Counted from the first letter of the stretch, positions 1 through 8,485 are shown. The stretch is 64,000 nucleotides of DNA from Leadbetterella byssophila_A (GCA_040394735.1 JBEBRR010000007.1:18658-82657); one strand, 5' to 3'. Notes: a model not told the origin generated them from the letters alone. Program-made: numbers and translations.

Positions 1-2
1 CC

Positions 3-164
3 CTGGAAGATCCGAGAAATATTGTGGCCCTTGTGAGGAACAGGGAGGAAAAGGTTTTTTATGATCAGACGGCGGAAGCAGGCAGCGCCTATGAGTACGC
101 TCTCACGGCCCTTGACCGGCTCTCCAATGAAGGGCCCCCCAGCAAGTTGCATAAGTTACGATAA
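3..164 (+). CDS. C-terminal end of a family-10-like glycosyl hydrolase (GHL10/DUF187 type), 5' truncated by the window
   Basis: An open frame runs in from the window edge and stops with TAA at 162-164, giving 53 residues with no start. The visible tail reads LEDPRNIVALV, then an aromatic/charged stretch and AYEYALTALDRLSNEGPPS. That is a fibronectin-III-like final strand pattern, of the kind I associate with the C-terminus of Bacteroidota GHL10 (YngK-like) lipoproteins. The frame is clearly coding because its composition matches the neighbours. The family name is an inference from a short tail and could be wrong; any secreted glycosidase with an Fn3-like end would look similar. Confidence 0.45.
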   Translation: MEDPRNIVALVRNREEKVFYDQTAEAGSAYEYALTALDRLSNEGPPSKLHKLR

Positions 165-283
165 GTGTTGATGCCCGTTCGGGTGAAGTCGGGAACCTTG
201 GGGGACCATATTACTCCGGGCACGCTGTTGGTGTAATAGAAATTTATTTTACAGGAAACAGGGAAATGATCGGTTTTTTTGCC

Positions 284-291
284 TATTTTTG
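284..291 (+). promoter_or_regulatory. Candidate -7 box (TAnnTTTG) upstream of the DUF4290-murA pair
   Basis: TATTTTTG matches the Bacteroidota primary-sigma -7 consensus. It would give a leader of about 80 nt before the ATG at 378. No good -33 TTTG lies 19-23 bp upstream, so this is only a candidate. The rest of 165-377 shows nothing else recognisable. Confidence 0.3.
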
Positions 292-377
292 TTTTCTTCT
301 TCCGTGTCGTACCCCTGTTTACAAATGATCTGGGGAAGTTTACAGGCAGATAATTTACTTAATCAAACATTTTATAG

Positions 378-1070
378 ATGAAAGAATATGGCAGTAATGT
401 TCAGAAGCTGGTAGAACATATTGTGACCATACCCGATAAGGAAACCCGGACGAAACATGCCCATATACTGGTTGAGCTGATGAGGCAGATCCACCCGCAG
501 ATGCGTGACGGCGCTGATTACAGCAAAAAACTATGGGATGACCTCTATATTATGGCCAATTTCGACCTGGATGTAGATAGTCCGTTTCCTGCTCCTCCCA
601 AGGAAATCCTGGGAAAGAAGCCCAAGCAGATTCCTTATACGCAAAGCAAGCTGAAACATAAATTTTATGGCCGGAACCTCGAATTGCTGGTGCTGAAAGC
701 CATGCTTGCCGATACTTTTGACGAGCGGAAAGCTTTTGTTTCCTACCTGGTGAAGCTTATGAAGTCGTTTTATCTCAGCTGGAACCGGGATTCGGTGGAA
801 ACCGCAGTATGCCTGAACCAGATTTATGAACTGTCAGGCGGTAAGCTTAAACCGGAGATCGATGACCTGCTGGCCAACGGAATGGTGGATGAGGCGAACC
901 CGAAAGACGGCCCTGCGGGCTTCCGGCAGAGAACCAACTTTGTCAACCGCAATAACAACAGCAGCGGGGGAGGGTACCGGAACAATAACAGGAATCAGCC
1001 GCAACGTAATAATAACGGCGGGCCAATGAACAAAAACAGATTTAACAATAACCGGAAAAGACCGCAATAG
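378..1070 (+). CDS. DUF4290 family protein with an Asn/Arg/Gly-rich tail
   Basis: A 230-residue protein. Residues 1-165 are a helical domain beginning MKEYGSNVQKLVEHIVTIPD, the characteristic opening of DUF4290, a Bacteroidota-specific family of unknown function. From about residue 185 the chain becomes a disordered low-complexity tail rich in N, R and G (NNNRN, GGGYRNNN, NNRKRPQ), resembling RNA-binding RGG/RNN tails. The tail is an observation; a nucleic-acid role is inference. It lies 6 nt upstream of murA in the same direction, the usual arrangement of this family, so the two are probably co-transcribed. The ATG at 378 fits the family start. Confidence 0.85.
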   Translation: MKEYGSNVQKLVEHIVTIPDKETRTKHAHILVELMRQIHPQMRDGADYSKKLWDDLYIMANFDLDVDSPFPAPPKEILGKKPKQIPYTQSKLKHKFYGRNLELLVLKAMLADTFDERKAFVSYLVKLMKSFYLSWNRDSVETAVCLNQIYELSGGKLKPEIDDLLANGMVDEANPKDGPAGFRQRTNFVNRNNNSSGGGYRNNNRNQPQRNNNGGPMNKNRFNNNRKRPQ

Positions 1071-1076
1071 AAAGAT

Positions 1077-2381
1077 ATGGGTTCGTTCAGAATTACAGGC
1101 GGAAGAAAGCTCAAAGGAGAGATCATTCCGCAGGGAGCGAAGAATGAGGCTTTGCAGATTTTATGCGCAGTGCTCCTTTCCAGGGAGCCTGTTATTATTC
1201 ATAATATTCCGGACATCCGGGATGTCAACAAGCTGATAGAGCTGTTGCAGGATATGGGGGTTGAAACCCGTAAGCTGGGTGAAGGCTCTGTGGAGTTTAA
1301 GGCGGCCGGTGTGAATTTCGAGTATTTCGAAACGGAGCAGTATAAAAAGAAAGCAGCCGAACTCCGGGGATCTGTCATGCTTCTGGGGCCCATGCTGGGG
1401 CGTTTCGGTAAGGGAAAAGCGCCGAAGCCCGGTGGTGATAAGATCGGCAGAAGACCGCTGGATGCCCATTTTACCGGGTTTCAGAAACTGGGAGCCACTT
1501 TTTCCTATGATGCCGGTGATGCTTTCTACCACGTAGACGGCAGCGGTATGAAGGGCGCCTATATCTGGATGGAGGAGATTTCAGTGACAGGTACAGCCAA
1601 TGTGATCATGGCTGCCGTGCTTGCTGAAGGAACCACCACCATTTACAATGCGGCCTGTGAGCCTTACCTGCAGCAGCTGTGTAAGATGCTGAACCGCATG
1701 GGTGCGCGCATCAGCGGGGTGGGCTCTAACCTGTTAACCATACAGGGGGTTAGCGAGCTGGGGGGCTGTGAGCATACGATGCTGCCGGATATGATCGAGA
1801 TCGGCAGCTTTATCGGGCTGGCCGCCATGACAGAATCTGAGATCACCATTAAGAACTGCCGGATTCCTGAACTGGGAATTATTCCTGACGTATTTAAGAA
1901 GCTGGGCATCCAGATGGAGTTCCGGGGAGATGACATTTATGTTCCTGCCCAGAAAAACTACCAGATCAGCAAGCTGATAGATGGTTCTATCCTTACCGTA
2001 TATGATGCCCCCTGGCCGGGCTTTACGCCGGACCTCATCTCTATTGTCCTGGTGACGGCCATTCAGTCGAAAGGAACGGTACTCATCCACCAGAAAATGT
2101 TCGAATCGCGGCTTTTCTTTACCGATAAGCTGATTGATATGGGCGCGCAGATTATCCTGTGCGATCCGCACCGGGCCACGGTAATCGGACTGAACCGCGA
2201 ATATAACCTGAGGGGTATACGCATGAGTTCGCCGGATATCCGGGCAGGAGTGGCTTTGCTGATTGCAGCACTTTCAGCCGACGGCACCAGCATTATTGAC
2301 AATATTGACCAGATAGACCGCGGGTATCAGAACATTGACGGCCGCCTGAATGCACTGGGGGCTGATATTGTACGCGTGTAA
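1077..2381 (+). CDS. murA: UDP-N-acetylglucosamine 1-carboxyvinyltransferase MurA, Cys-to-Asp variant
   Basis: 434 residues, the normal length for MurA (EPSP synthase fold, two inverse alpha/beta domains). It transfers enolpyruvate from PEP to UDP-GlcNAc in the cytoplasm, the first committed step of peptidoglycan synthesis. Lys22-Asn23 (GAKNEALQ) is the conserved substrate-binding pair. The active-site loop reads KPGGDKIGRRPLD, with Asp121 (GAT at 1437-1439) where E. coli MurA has Cys115. This Asp form remains catalytically competent and is known in other bacteria to escape alkylation by fosfomycin. It sits 6 nt behind the DUF4290 gene, most likely as one operon. Confidence 0.96.
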   Translation: MGSFRITGGRKLKGEIIPQGAKNEALQILCAVLLSREPVIIHNIPDIRDVNKLIELLQDMGVETRKLGEGSVEFKAAGVNFEYFETEQYKKKAAELRGSVMLLGPMLGRFGKGKAPKPGGDKIGRRPLDAHFTGFQKLGATFSYDAGDAFYHVDGSGMKGAYIWMEEISVTGTANVIMAAVLAEGTTTIYNAACEPYLQQLCKMLNRMGARISGVGSNLLTIQGVSELGGCEHTMLPDMIEIGSFIGLAAMTESEITIKNCRIPELGIIPDVFKKLGIQMEFRGDDIYVPAQKNYQISKLIDGSILTVYDAPWPGFTPDLISIVLVTAIQSKGTVLIHQKMFESRLFFTDKLIDMGAQIILCDPHRATVIGLNREYNLRGIRMSSPDIRAGVALLIAALSADGTSIIDNIDQIDRGYQNIDGRLNALGADIVRV

Positions 2382-2473
2382 GAGCCGGCCATTAGAAATC
2401 AGATTCTGGCTAATTTCTGATAGCTGAGTTTTAATATCTTTTTTCATAATTCAAGACCTTAAAAAAAATACTT

Positions 2474-3877
2474 ATGATCTCAAGACGTAAATTCCTGGCC
2501 TCTTCTGCTATGACTACCGCTACAATTGCGGCTACTTCTGCTTCCGGTTATTCCCGTATTGCGGGCGCTAACCAAAAGGTGAACATTGCCTGTGTGGGTA
2601 TCGGTAACCGGGGAGAACAGATTATTGACGATTTTGAGAAAACCGGCCTTGTGAATGTGGTGGCCCTCTGTGATGTGGACATGGGCGCACCGCATACCAC
2701 GAAGATCATGAACAAATTTCCGAAGGCAAAGCGTTACCAGGACTTCCGGCAGATGCTGGATAAGTCGGGCAAAGAATTTGATGCCGTAACGATAGCCATT
2801 CCTGACTTTGCCCACTTCCCGGTGGTTATGGCGTGTATGCAGGCCGGTAAGCATGTTTATGTGGAAAAACCGATGTCGCGCACGTTCAATGAAGCGGAGC
2901 TCATGATGAAGATGGCCCTCAAAAACCCGAAGCTGGTGACCCAGGTGGGAAATCAGGGCCATTCCGAGGGGAACTATTTCCAGTTCAAAACCTGGATGGA
3001 AGCCGGCATTATCAAAGATGTGACCGCTATTACAGCCCATATGAACAACCCGCGGCGGTGGCATAAGCTGGATCCCCAAATGAAAATGTGGCCGGCGGCC
3101 CAGCCCGTGCCTTCCACTATGGACTGGGATACCTGGCTGACCACCTCTATGCCGAAAGAATACAATGAATTATACCATAACGGCGAATGGCGCTGCTGGT
3201 ATGATTTCGGGATGGGAGCGCTGGGTGACTGGGGTGCTCACCTGGTAGACACTGCCCACGAGTTTCTGGAACTCGGACTGCCTTACGAGATCAATCCTAC
3301 CTACCTGGAAGGGCATAACGATTTCTTTTTCCCGATGTCTTCCACGCTCCTGTTCCGGTTCGGCGCCCGGAAGGGAATGCCGCCGGTAGACCTGACCTGG
3401 TATGACGGACTGAAAAACCTGCCGCCCCTTCCCAAAGGATATGGCGGGTCGGCCGCTACGGCCAATGTGCCGGGTACCAACCAGGGAGAAGTAAAGCAGC
3501 CCACCCTGAATCCCGGGCGGATCATTTACAGTAAAGACCTTGTCTTTAAGGGCGGAAGCCACGGAAGCACCCTGAGCATTATCCCCGAAGAAGTGGCGAA
3601 AGAAATGGCTTCAAAGCTACCTGAAGTGCCCAAAAGTCCGTCAAACCATTTTGCCAACTTTATACTGGCCTGTCAGGGGAAAGAGAAAACCCGCAGCCCG
3701 TTTGAGATCAATGGCGTGCTGAGCCAGGTATTCTGCCTGGGAGTAATTGCGCAACGCCTGAACAGGCCGTTGTATTTTGATGCGGTCACGAGACAAATCA
3801 CCAATGATAAATTTGCCAATGCCATGCTGACCGGCGCTGAGCCGCGCAAAGAATGGCTGCAGTACTATAAGGTGTAG
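2474..3877 (+). CDS. Tat-exported Gfo/Idh/MocA family oxidoreductase
   Basis: 467 residues. The N-terminus ISRRKFLASSAMTTATIAATSA is a twin-arginine signal (Arg4-Arg5), so the protein is probably folded with its cofactor and exported to the periplasm. A Rossmann fold follows: the dinucleotide loop CVGIGNRG at about residues 40-47, then the family motif YVEKPMSRT near residue 133 carrying the Lys of the Gfo/Idh/MocA EKP motif. The C-terminal alpha/beta domain includes the DWGAHLVDTAHE region. Members oxidise or epimerise sugars or inositols with NAD(P); the substrate cannot be read from sequence. It converges on a Tat-signal TIM-barrel isomerase-like gene at 4007-4879, a combination frequent in Bacteroidota sugar catabolism. 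Confidence 0.9.
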   Translation: MISRRKFLASSAMTTATIAATSASGYSRIAGANQKVNIACVGIGNRGEQIIDDFEKTGLVNVVALCDVDMGAPHTTKIMNKFPKAKRYQDFRQMLDKSGKEFDAVTIAIPDFAHFPVVMACMQAGKHVYVEKPMSRTFNEAELMMKMALKNPKLVTQVGNQGHSEGNYFQFKTWMEAGIIKDVTAITAHMNNPRRWHKLDPQMKMWPAAQPVPSTMDWDTWLTTSMPKEYNELYHNGEWRCWYDFGMGALGDWGAHLVDTAHEFLELGLPYEINPTYLEGHNDFFFPMSSTLLFRFGARKGMPPVDLTWYDGLKNLPPLPKGYGGSAATANVPGTNQGEVKQPTLNPGRIIYSKDLVFKGGSHGSTLSIIPEEVAKEMASKLPEVPKSPSNHFANFILACQGKEKTRSPFEINGVLSQVFCLGVIAQRLNRPLYFDAVTRQITNDKFANAMLTGAEPRKEWLQYYKV

Positions 3878-3927
3878 GCGGGGCAATTATATGCCTTATT
3901 TCTGAAGTTTGTGCTGTTTTTAATACT

Positions 3928-3999
3928 CTTTGATAAGCTCAGGGGGACGATTGTAACGCATAGGGTACCACCAGCCACCCTGAGCCTGCCGGTGGGTAC
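3928..3999. repeat. Degenerate palindromic repeat / bidirectional terminator between convergent genes
   Basis: CTTTGATAAGCTCAGGGGGAC at about 3928-3948 resembles the arm of the perfect inverted repeat at 19442-19519 (same core GATAAGCTCAGG). Downstream, GTACCACC (3965-3972) can pair imperfectly with GGTGGGTAC (3991-3999), followed by GGGCTTTTT. It lies exactly between two convergent stop codons, so it may end transcription from both sides. Confidence 0.5.
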
Positions 4000-4006
4000 G
4001 GGCTTT

Positions 4007-4879
4007 TTATATATCACAAATTTCAATGCCCTGTTTAAGTGACTCCAGCGGCGGCAAATGCCTGGGGATAAATTCCTGCCCGATATATCCTGTGTATCCC
4101 GTATCCAGAATAGCTTTTATAATGGCCGGATAGTACAGTTCCTGGGTGTCATCTATTTCATTTCTTCCCGGAACACCCGCTGTATGGTAGTGGGCTATGT
4201 AGCGGTGGTGTTTCCGTACCGTGGAGATCACGTCCCCTTCCATGATCTGCATATGGTAAATATCATAGAGCAGCTTAAAATTTTCCGAACCTACGGCCTG
4301 GCATAGTTTTACCCCCCATTCGGTGTGGTCGCACTGGTAGTCTTTATGGTTTACTTTGCTGTTCAGCAGCTCCATCACCAGGGTAACGCCGTGTTTTTCG
4401 GCAGCAGGCATCAGCTTTTTCAGGCCGAGGGCGCAGTTTTCTATTCCCTGCTCATCGGAGAGCCCGTTCCGGTTGCCCGAGAAGCAGATAATCTTGTCGA
4501 GGCCTGCGGCTTTCAGTTTCGGAAAAATAGCCATGTAGCTGGCAACCAGCTCATCGTGAAGCCGCGGATCGTTAAAGCCTCTTTCAATGCCGAGTCCGGC
4601 CCCCTGGGGCATGGCACAGGTCAGGCCATATTTTTTAATGACCGGCCATTCTTCCGGGCCCTGCAGCTCAATGGAGCGGATACCGATCTTTATAGCTTCC
4701 TCACAAAGCTTCTCCAGCGGAATAGAGTTAAAGCACCAGCGGGAGACGGAGTGCCTGACGCGTCCTTTCAGCCCGGAGGGTAGAATCTGTTCAGAGGCGG
4801 CCAGGACCTCGCTGACCGATAAACCCAGGGCTGCGGTACCCATCATATTCTTTAAAGCGTTTCTTCTGGTTGATTTCAT
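4007..4879 (-). CDS. Tat-signal TIM-barrel protein, hydroxypyruvate isomerase (Hyi)-like
   Basis: About 290 residues. The ATG at 4879 is preferred over the TTG at 4900 because it gives a clean leader, MKSTRRNALKNMMGTAALGLS, with twin arginines. The mature part is an AP-endonuclease-2/xylose-isomerase-like TIM barrel. It includes SRWCFNSIPLEKLCEEAIKIG, a metal-ligand Glu in TLVMELLNSKVNH, DIYHMQIMEGD, HYHTAGVPGRNEIDD and GYIGQEFIP, the order seen in hydroxypyruvate isomerases and related sugar isomerases/epimerases. The role is an interconversion of small keto or aldo sugars, substrate unknown. It starts 21 nt after the lipoprotein gene upstream and is probably the third gene of that operon. 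Tat export is unusual for Hyi itself, so a periplasmic sugar isomerase is more likely. Confidence 0.82.
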   Translation of the reverse strand: MKSTRRNALKNMMGTAALGLSVSEVLAASEQILPSGLKGRVRHSVSRWCFNSIPLEKLCEEAIKIGIRSIELQGPEEWPVIKKYGLTCAMPQGAGLGIERGFNDPRLHDELVASYMAIFPKLKAAGLDKIICFSGNRNGLSDEQGIENCALGLKKLMPAAEKHGVTLVMELLNSKVNHKDYQCDHTEWGVKLCQAVGSENFKLLYDIYHMQIMEGDVISTVRKHHRYIAHYHTAGVPGRNEIDDTQELYYPAIIKAILDTGYTGYIGQEFIPRHLPPLESLKQGIEICDI

Positions 4880-4900
4880 ATTTGTTTTAAAGTTATACAA

Positions 4901-5470
4901 TTATCGGAAACGGTTGGAAATGGTAAAATAAACATTCCTGCCCACCTCATGGTAGCCGTATTTACGCAGCCGCCGGGTAGTAGCCGCTTTAGACATCCGG
5001 GTTTCAAGGAAAGAAAGAATGTAATATTTGTTTTCTTCAAAGGGCCGGTTAAACAGCTGGGACTTGAACGAGAGGTTGGTGGCCATGGTTTTCCGGTTAT
5101 CAATATAGAGCTCATTTTTACCGATCCACAGGCACTTCAGGTCTTTGATCTGCCGGGCAATGCCGGTCAGATCTTCCACGGTCAGGGATGATTGCCTCAT
5201 CTCATCAAAGACCAGCTTACGGTTCATGTGGGTATTGTAGAGATAACGTACGGAATCGGTGTACATAATGATGGTATAGTAGGAAAACCGTTTGTCGGAG
5301 AAGCCGATGGCAAAGGGCTGCTTCCTGTAGAGGGCTTCGTAATCTTTCAGCAGGGTTTCCAGCGCAGGCCTGTTTTCAAAATAGTAGTCTTCCGACTTCC
5401 TGATCTTGGCTGAAAAGCAGGAAGAAAGAAGTATTCCGCTGAGTAGAAAAAGAACAATGACTTTTTTCAT
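4901..5470 (-). CDS. Small lipoprotein of unknown function
   Basis: 189 residues. The N-terminus KKVIVLFLLSGILLSSC is a lipoprotein signal with the lipid-attachment Cys at about residue 18. The rest is a basic, Tyr-rich globular domain (EDYYFENRPALETLLKDYEALY) that I do not recognise. Its ATG overlaps the TGA of the C39-like gene upstream (ATGA at 5467-5470), so the two are translationally coupled and probably work together at the envelope. Confidence 0.75.
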   Translation of the reverse strand: MKKVIVLFLLSGILLSSCFSAKIRKSEDYYFENRPALETLLKDYEALYRKQPFAIGFSDKRFSYYTIIMYTDSVRYLYNTHMNRKLVFDEMRQSSLTVEDLTGIARQIKDLKCLWIGKNELYIDNRKTMATNLSFKSQLFNRPFEENKYYILSFLETRMSKAATTRRLRKYGYHEVGRNVYFTISNRFR

Positions 5471-6336
5471 TTTGCTTTGATGTACGTGATGCCGTAAACC
5501 AGCTTTCTGAATTTTCGTTTCCTGAGCTTCATTTTAGTGCGCAGGCCGTAATCCCAGTAATCCAGCATATTATAGCCGTCTGCCCGGTCAATATCATACA
5601 ACACCACAAAATGGGTAGGTGTAGGCAGGATAAAGCGGAAAAATTTATTGGGATACAGGGCCTTGTTGTTCAGGTAAAGCAACACGGTATGCTCTTCATT
5701 TTTCGTATGGCAGAAGCGGTAATAGTTGAGAAAAACGGGTCCGACGAGATCGGCTCCCCGGGCGTGAACCTCCAGCCCGGTAAGTGAACGCAGCATCCGG
5801 TTGAATTTCCTGAAGTTGGTAGCCGCCCAGAAGGTATTTTCATCGCCCGGGTCGAACGCTTTATCGCGCAGGTTCAGGTAGCCCTTGTAATTTTCGGAGA
5901 GCACCATAAACCACATCTGGTCGGCATGATTAATGTCCATCACGCCCTTATTATAAAGGGTACCTGCAGCCTTTCGTATCCTTTCAGAGCTGTTGAGGGT
6001 TTTGTCGGTGACCTGGGTAGTGCCGGTCGTATAGAGGTCGATCATCCGGGCTACATAGTCTTCAGGATCGTACAGCAGCATGAAATGGGTGAGAGCGGCG
6101 TAGCCACAGAAGTACGTGGGCTTGCCCTGGTTCAGGTACAGCGGGCTGTCTACGTTGTTTCTCAGGTTCCTGTAGAACAGTACGGGATTCATATTAGGCC
6201 AGTATTCACTTTTTCGGGACGATTGCGCACGGTCTATCCGTTGCAATGCCCTCTGTTTCGCTTCAGGGTTCTGAGCGGGAGGTTGGGCCTCGGCAGCCAG
6301 GGTAAGAAGAAGAATAAAGAGAATACGGATATACAC
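5467..6336 (-). CDS. Secreted C39-like (papain-fold) protein, uncharacterised
   Basis: About 289 residues when started at the GTG at 6336. A TTG at 6360 is also open but forms part of a -7 box (6358-6365), so it should not be translated. The GTG start gives a signal peptide, MYIRILFILLLTLAAEAQ. Three spaced motifs suggest a cysteine-protease-type triad: TYFCGYAAL (Cys77), PTPTHFVVLYDI (His242) and NMLDYWDYG (Asp259 or Asp262). This order and spacing resembles peptidase C39 and related papain-like folds, where C-G-x-A-x-L opens the catalytic helix. The assignment is inference; no specific family was recognised. It heads the operon with the lipoprotein. Confidence 0.65.
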   Translation of the reverse strand: MYIRILFILLLTLAAEAQPPAQNPEAKQRALQRIDRAQSSRKSEYWPNMNPVLFYRNLRNNVDSPLYLNQGKPTYFCGYAALTHFMLLYDPEDYVARMIDLYTTGTTQVTDKTLNSSERIRKAAGTLYNKGVMDINHADQMWFMVLSENYKGYLNLRDKAFDPGDENTFWAATNFRKFNRMLRSLTGLEVHARGADLVGPVFLNYYRFCHTKNEEHTVLLYLNNKALYPNKFFRFILPTPTHFVVLYDIDRADGYNMLDYWDYGLRTKMKLRKRKFRKLVYGITYIKAK

Positions 6337-6357
6337 GTTGCCCGGGAAATATGAAAA

Positions 6358-6365
6358 CAAATATA
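6358..6365 (-). promoter_or_regulatory. -7 box TATATTTG of the C39-like/lipoprotein/isomerase operon
   Basis: On the minus strand TATATTTG matches TAnnTTTG exactly. Transcription would start near 6352, about 16 nt before the GTG at 6336. The box contains the TTG that a naive start caller would choose, which argues for the internal GTG start. Confidence 0.45.
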
Positions 6366-6441
6366 GATAACTTTCCGGGTTTGAAAACAGGGAGGAAAAA
6401 GATTATCCGGAGGAGTCATCATACTCCTCCGGACAGGCGGA

Positions 6442-8343
6442 TCAGATTCTGTATTTCAGACCGCCCGTTATCCAGCGCGGAGGCTGAGCCACAAATCCGT
6501 GCTCGAAGTATTTTTCGTTCAGGAGATTGTTGACGTCCAGAGTGAAGGTCAGCTGTTTCCAGCGGTAGGCTGCCCGGATATCCACCAGGCTGAACGACCC
6601 GTAGTTCACCGGCGGGGTGTTGTTGTCCCAGGAGTACTGTCCGGCCCGGTTCTTAAAAGTGTACCAGGCGCTGAGCGACAGGTTTCGTACGGGCTCAAAG
6701 AAGAGCCCGGCCGATAGTTTCTGCTTCAGGTAATTCAGCGTGTAAAACGACTGGAATCCTTCTTCTCTTCTGTCAGTGGTGAGCCAGGCAAAGTTCAGGG
6801 AAACCTGTGTCAGCCGGAGCTTATTGGCCGGAAACCGGAGGGTATGGGCCGTTTCAAAGCCGTAACGGTTAATATCATCAATATTTTCCATGAGGGGTAC
6901 GTCCTGGGCCGGGCTCTTGATCTTATCGATGGCATCCTCAGCGGCGGTATAAAAAACCGAGTAATTACCCGAATAACGGTTTTTCTGCGTTTTAAAGCCT
7001 ATTTCGTGGGTCCAGGCTTTTTCGGGCTTCAGGTCCGGATCCCCGGCTACCGTGGCATTGTTCAGGTAGAGCTCGGTAAAGGTAGGAAACCGGAGCGAAC
7101 GGTTGACCGAGTAGTAAAACCGTGAATCCTGTCCTGTGGCATAGGCCAGGTCGAGGCCCGGAAACAGGGAGAACCCGAACTGGGAGTTGATATTTCCCAG
7201 TGTACCCACGTTCAGTATAAAGCGGCGCCAGGTAGCGCTATGCTCGGCAAAGAGGCTATAGTTATCCCGTGCTTTACCGTGGGTATAAAACATGCCGGGC
7301 CAGCCGTTGATGGCCTCCTGGCGGTCGAGCTGCCTGCCGAGGCGGTTTGACCGCACCAACTCATTCCGGTATTCTGCGCCGAAGGCGCTGCTGCCCCAGG
7401 CATTCCGGAACCGGAATTTCCATTCCACGTCCAGCACACCGGTTTTGTGGAGATTCAGAAAAGTAATGCGATCGGTATTCCGGTAGTTATCAAAATCGTA
7501 CATGTCGTGATGAATCCGGTAGTTGGCCATCAGCGTGCCGGATAACCGGGAGGAAAAGGCATGTTTCCAAGTGGCATTAAGCAATTGAGACGAAATCTCC
7601 TCGTACTGGTTGCTGAATTTGGGATGGTAGAAGTTGGAGGCTCCGAAGTCGTTGCTGGTGAAGCCGTAGCCCAGCAGCAGGCTTCCGCCCTTATATTGTT
7701 GTTCTGCCCGCAGGGAAACCGTGTTTTTCCGGTAATCTGTGGCAGGAATAAAGCCGTCACTGCCGCCCAGGTCTGCACCGCCTGTCAGGGTGAAGCCTTT
7801 CTTTATCCAGGCACCGCCGAGATAGGTATTCCAGGTGCCGTATTCGCCGGCCGAAAGCTGCAGCTCCAGTTCAGAAGCAGCCGGCTGACGGGTAATGATG
7901 TTGATGACCCCGGAGAAAGCGCTGGGCCCAAACACCCGGGATGCCCCGCCCTGCAATACCTCTATTTTTTCGATCATCGAAAAAGGTACGGGGATGTTCA
8001 GGGCGTGATGACCGGTCTGGGGGTCGTTCACTTTTACGCCGTCTACCAGGATGAGGGTCTGGTCGTAATGCCCGCCGCGAATGCTGATGTCGGCCTGTAC
8101 GCCAAAAGCAGAACGTGAGCGTACATCCACGTTCATGGCGTATTGCAGCACACCGTCCAGGGTTTTTACGGGCGAGGCTGCAATAGTTTGGCGGTCGATC
8201 ACCGTGACGTTCCGGGCCGTGTTTTTGATCTCATTACGGATAATGCCCGCGGTGACGGTAACACTCCGGAGTTGGATGGTGTCGGGTTGCGCGCTGGCAT
8301 TCAGGCATATGAAGGTTAATAGTATATATTTAAATATTTTCAT
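6442..8343 (-). CDS. TonB-dependent outer-membrane receptor, BtuB/siderophore-receptor type
   Basis: 633 residues, a compact TonB receptor without the CarboxypepD-like domain of SusC proteins. A signal peptide (KYILLTFICLNASAQ) precedes a TonB-box-like LRSVTVTAG. The plug domain covers about residues 30-150 (DGVLQYAMNVDVRSR, DISIRGG, TLILVDGVKVNDPQTGHH, IEKIEVLQGGASRVFGPSAFSGVINIIT). A 22-strand barrel follows, ending LLNEKYFEHGFVAQPPRWITGGLKYRI with a C-terminal aromatic. The plug resembles BtuB and other small-ligand receptors; the ligand is unknown. The upstream region has unusual hairpins (8350-8404) and direct repeats. No cobalamin riboswitch core was recognised. Confidence 0.9.
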   Translation of the reverse strand: MKIFKYILLTFICLNASAQPDTIQLRSVTVTAGIIRNEIKNTARNVTVIDRQTIAASPVKTLDGVLQYAMNVDVRSRSAFGVQADISIRGGHYDQTLILVDGVKVNDPQTGHHALNIPVPFSMIEKIEVLQGGASRVFGPSAFSGVINIITRQPAASELELQLSAGEYGTWNTYLGGAWIKKGFTLTGGADLGGSDGFIPATDYRKNTVSLRAEQQYKGGSLLLGYGFTSNDFGASNFYHPKFSNQYEEISSQLLNATWKHAFSSRLSGTLMANYRIHHDMYDFDNYRNTDRITFLNLHKTGVLDVEWKFRFRNAWGSSAFGAEYRNELVRSNRLGRQLDRQEAINGWPGMFYTHGKARDNYSLFAEHSATWRRFILNVGTLGNINSQFGFSLFPGLDLAYATGQDSRFYYSVNRSLRFPTFTELYLNNATVAGDPDLKPEKAWTHEIGFKTQKNRYSGNYSVFYTAAEDAIDKIKSPAQDVPLMENIDDINRYGFETAHTLRFPANKLRLTQVSLNFAWLTTDRREEGFQSFYTLNYLKQKLSAGLFFEPVRNLSLSAWYTFKNRAGQYSWDNNTPPVNYGSFSLVDIRAAYRWKQLTFTLDVNNLLNEKYFEHGFVAQPPRWITGGLKYRI

Positions 8344-8349
8344 TATTAT

Positions 8350-8404
8350 AATTGTATATATATGTATATTTATACAATTAATTAAATATCAAATTAATTG
8401 TATA
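8350..8404 (-). promoter_or_regulatory. AT-rich overlapping inverted repeats just upstream of the TonB receptor start
   Basis: Arms 8371-8383 and 8392-8404 form a perfect 13-bp inverted repeat with an 8-nt loop. The arm AATTGTATA at 8350-8358 is also the exact complement of 8371-8379, so two mutually exclusive hairpins are possible in the leader that ends at the ATG at 8343. This could be an operator for a dimeric repressor or an RNA switch; both are inference. Confidence 0.5.
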
Positions 8405-8468
8405 AGGAAAATGAAAAATTTTGTATTCTTTGTGCAACTTAACTTCGTGTTCTTCGCGCAAAAAAGCA

Positions 8469-8476
8469 CAAACGTA
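8469..8476 (-). promoter_or_regulatory. Candidate -7 box TACGTTTG for the TonB receptor
   Basis: TACGTTTG fits the Bacteroidota -7 consensus on the minus strand. A TTTG lies 16 bp upstream as a somewhat close -33 element. The leader would be about 120 nt and include the AT-rich hairpins. Confidence 0.35.
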
Positions 8477-8485
8477 CACTACGCA

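Noticed and set aside
2390..2425. Hairpin ATCAGA-n12-TCTGAT behind murA
   Set aside because: Only 6 bp, AT-rich and without an immediate T-run; not enough to call a terminator.
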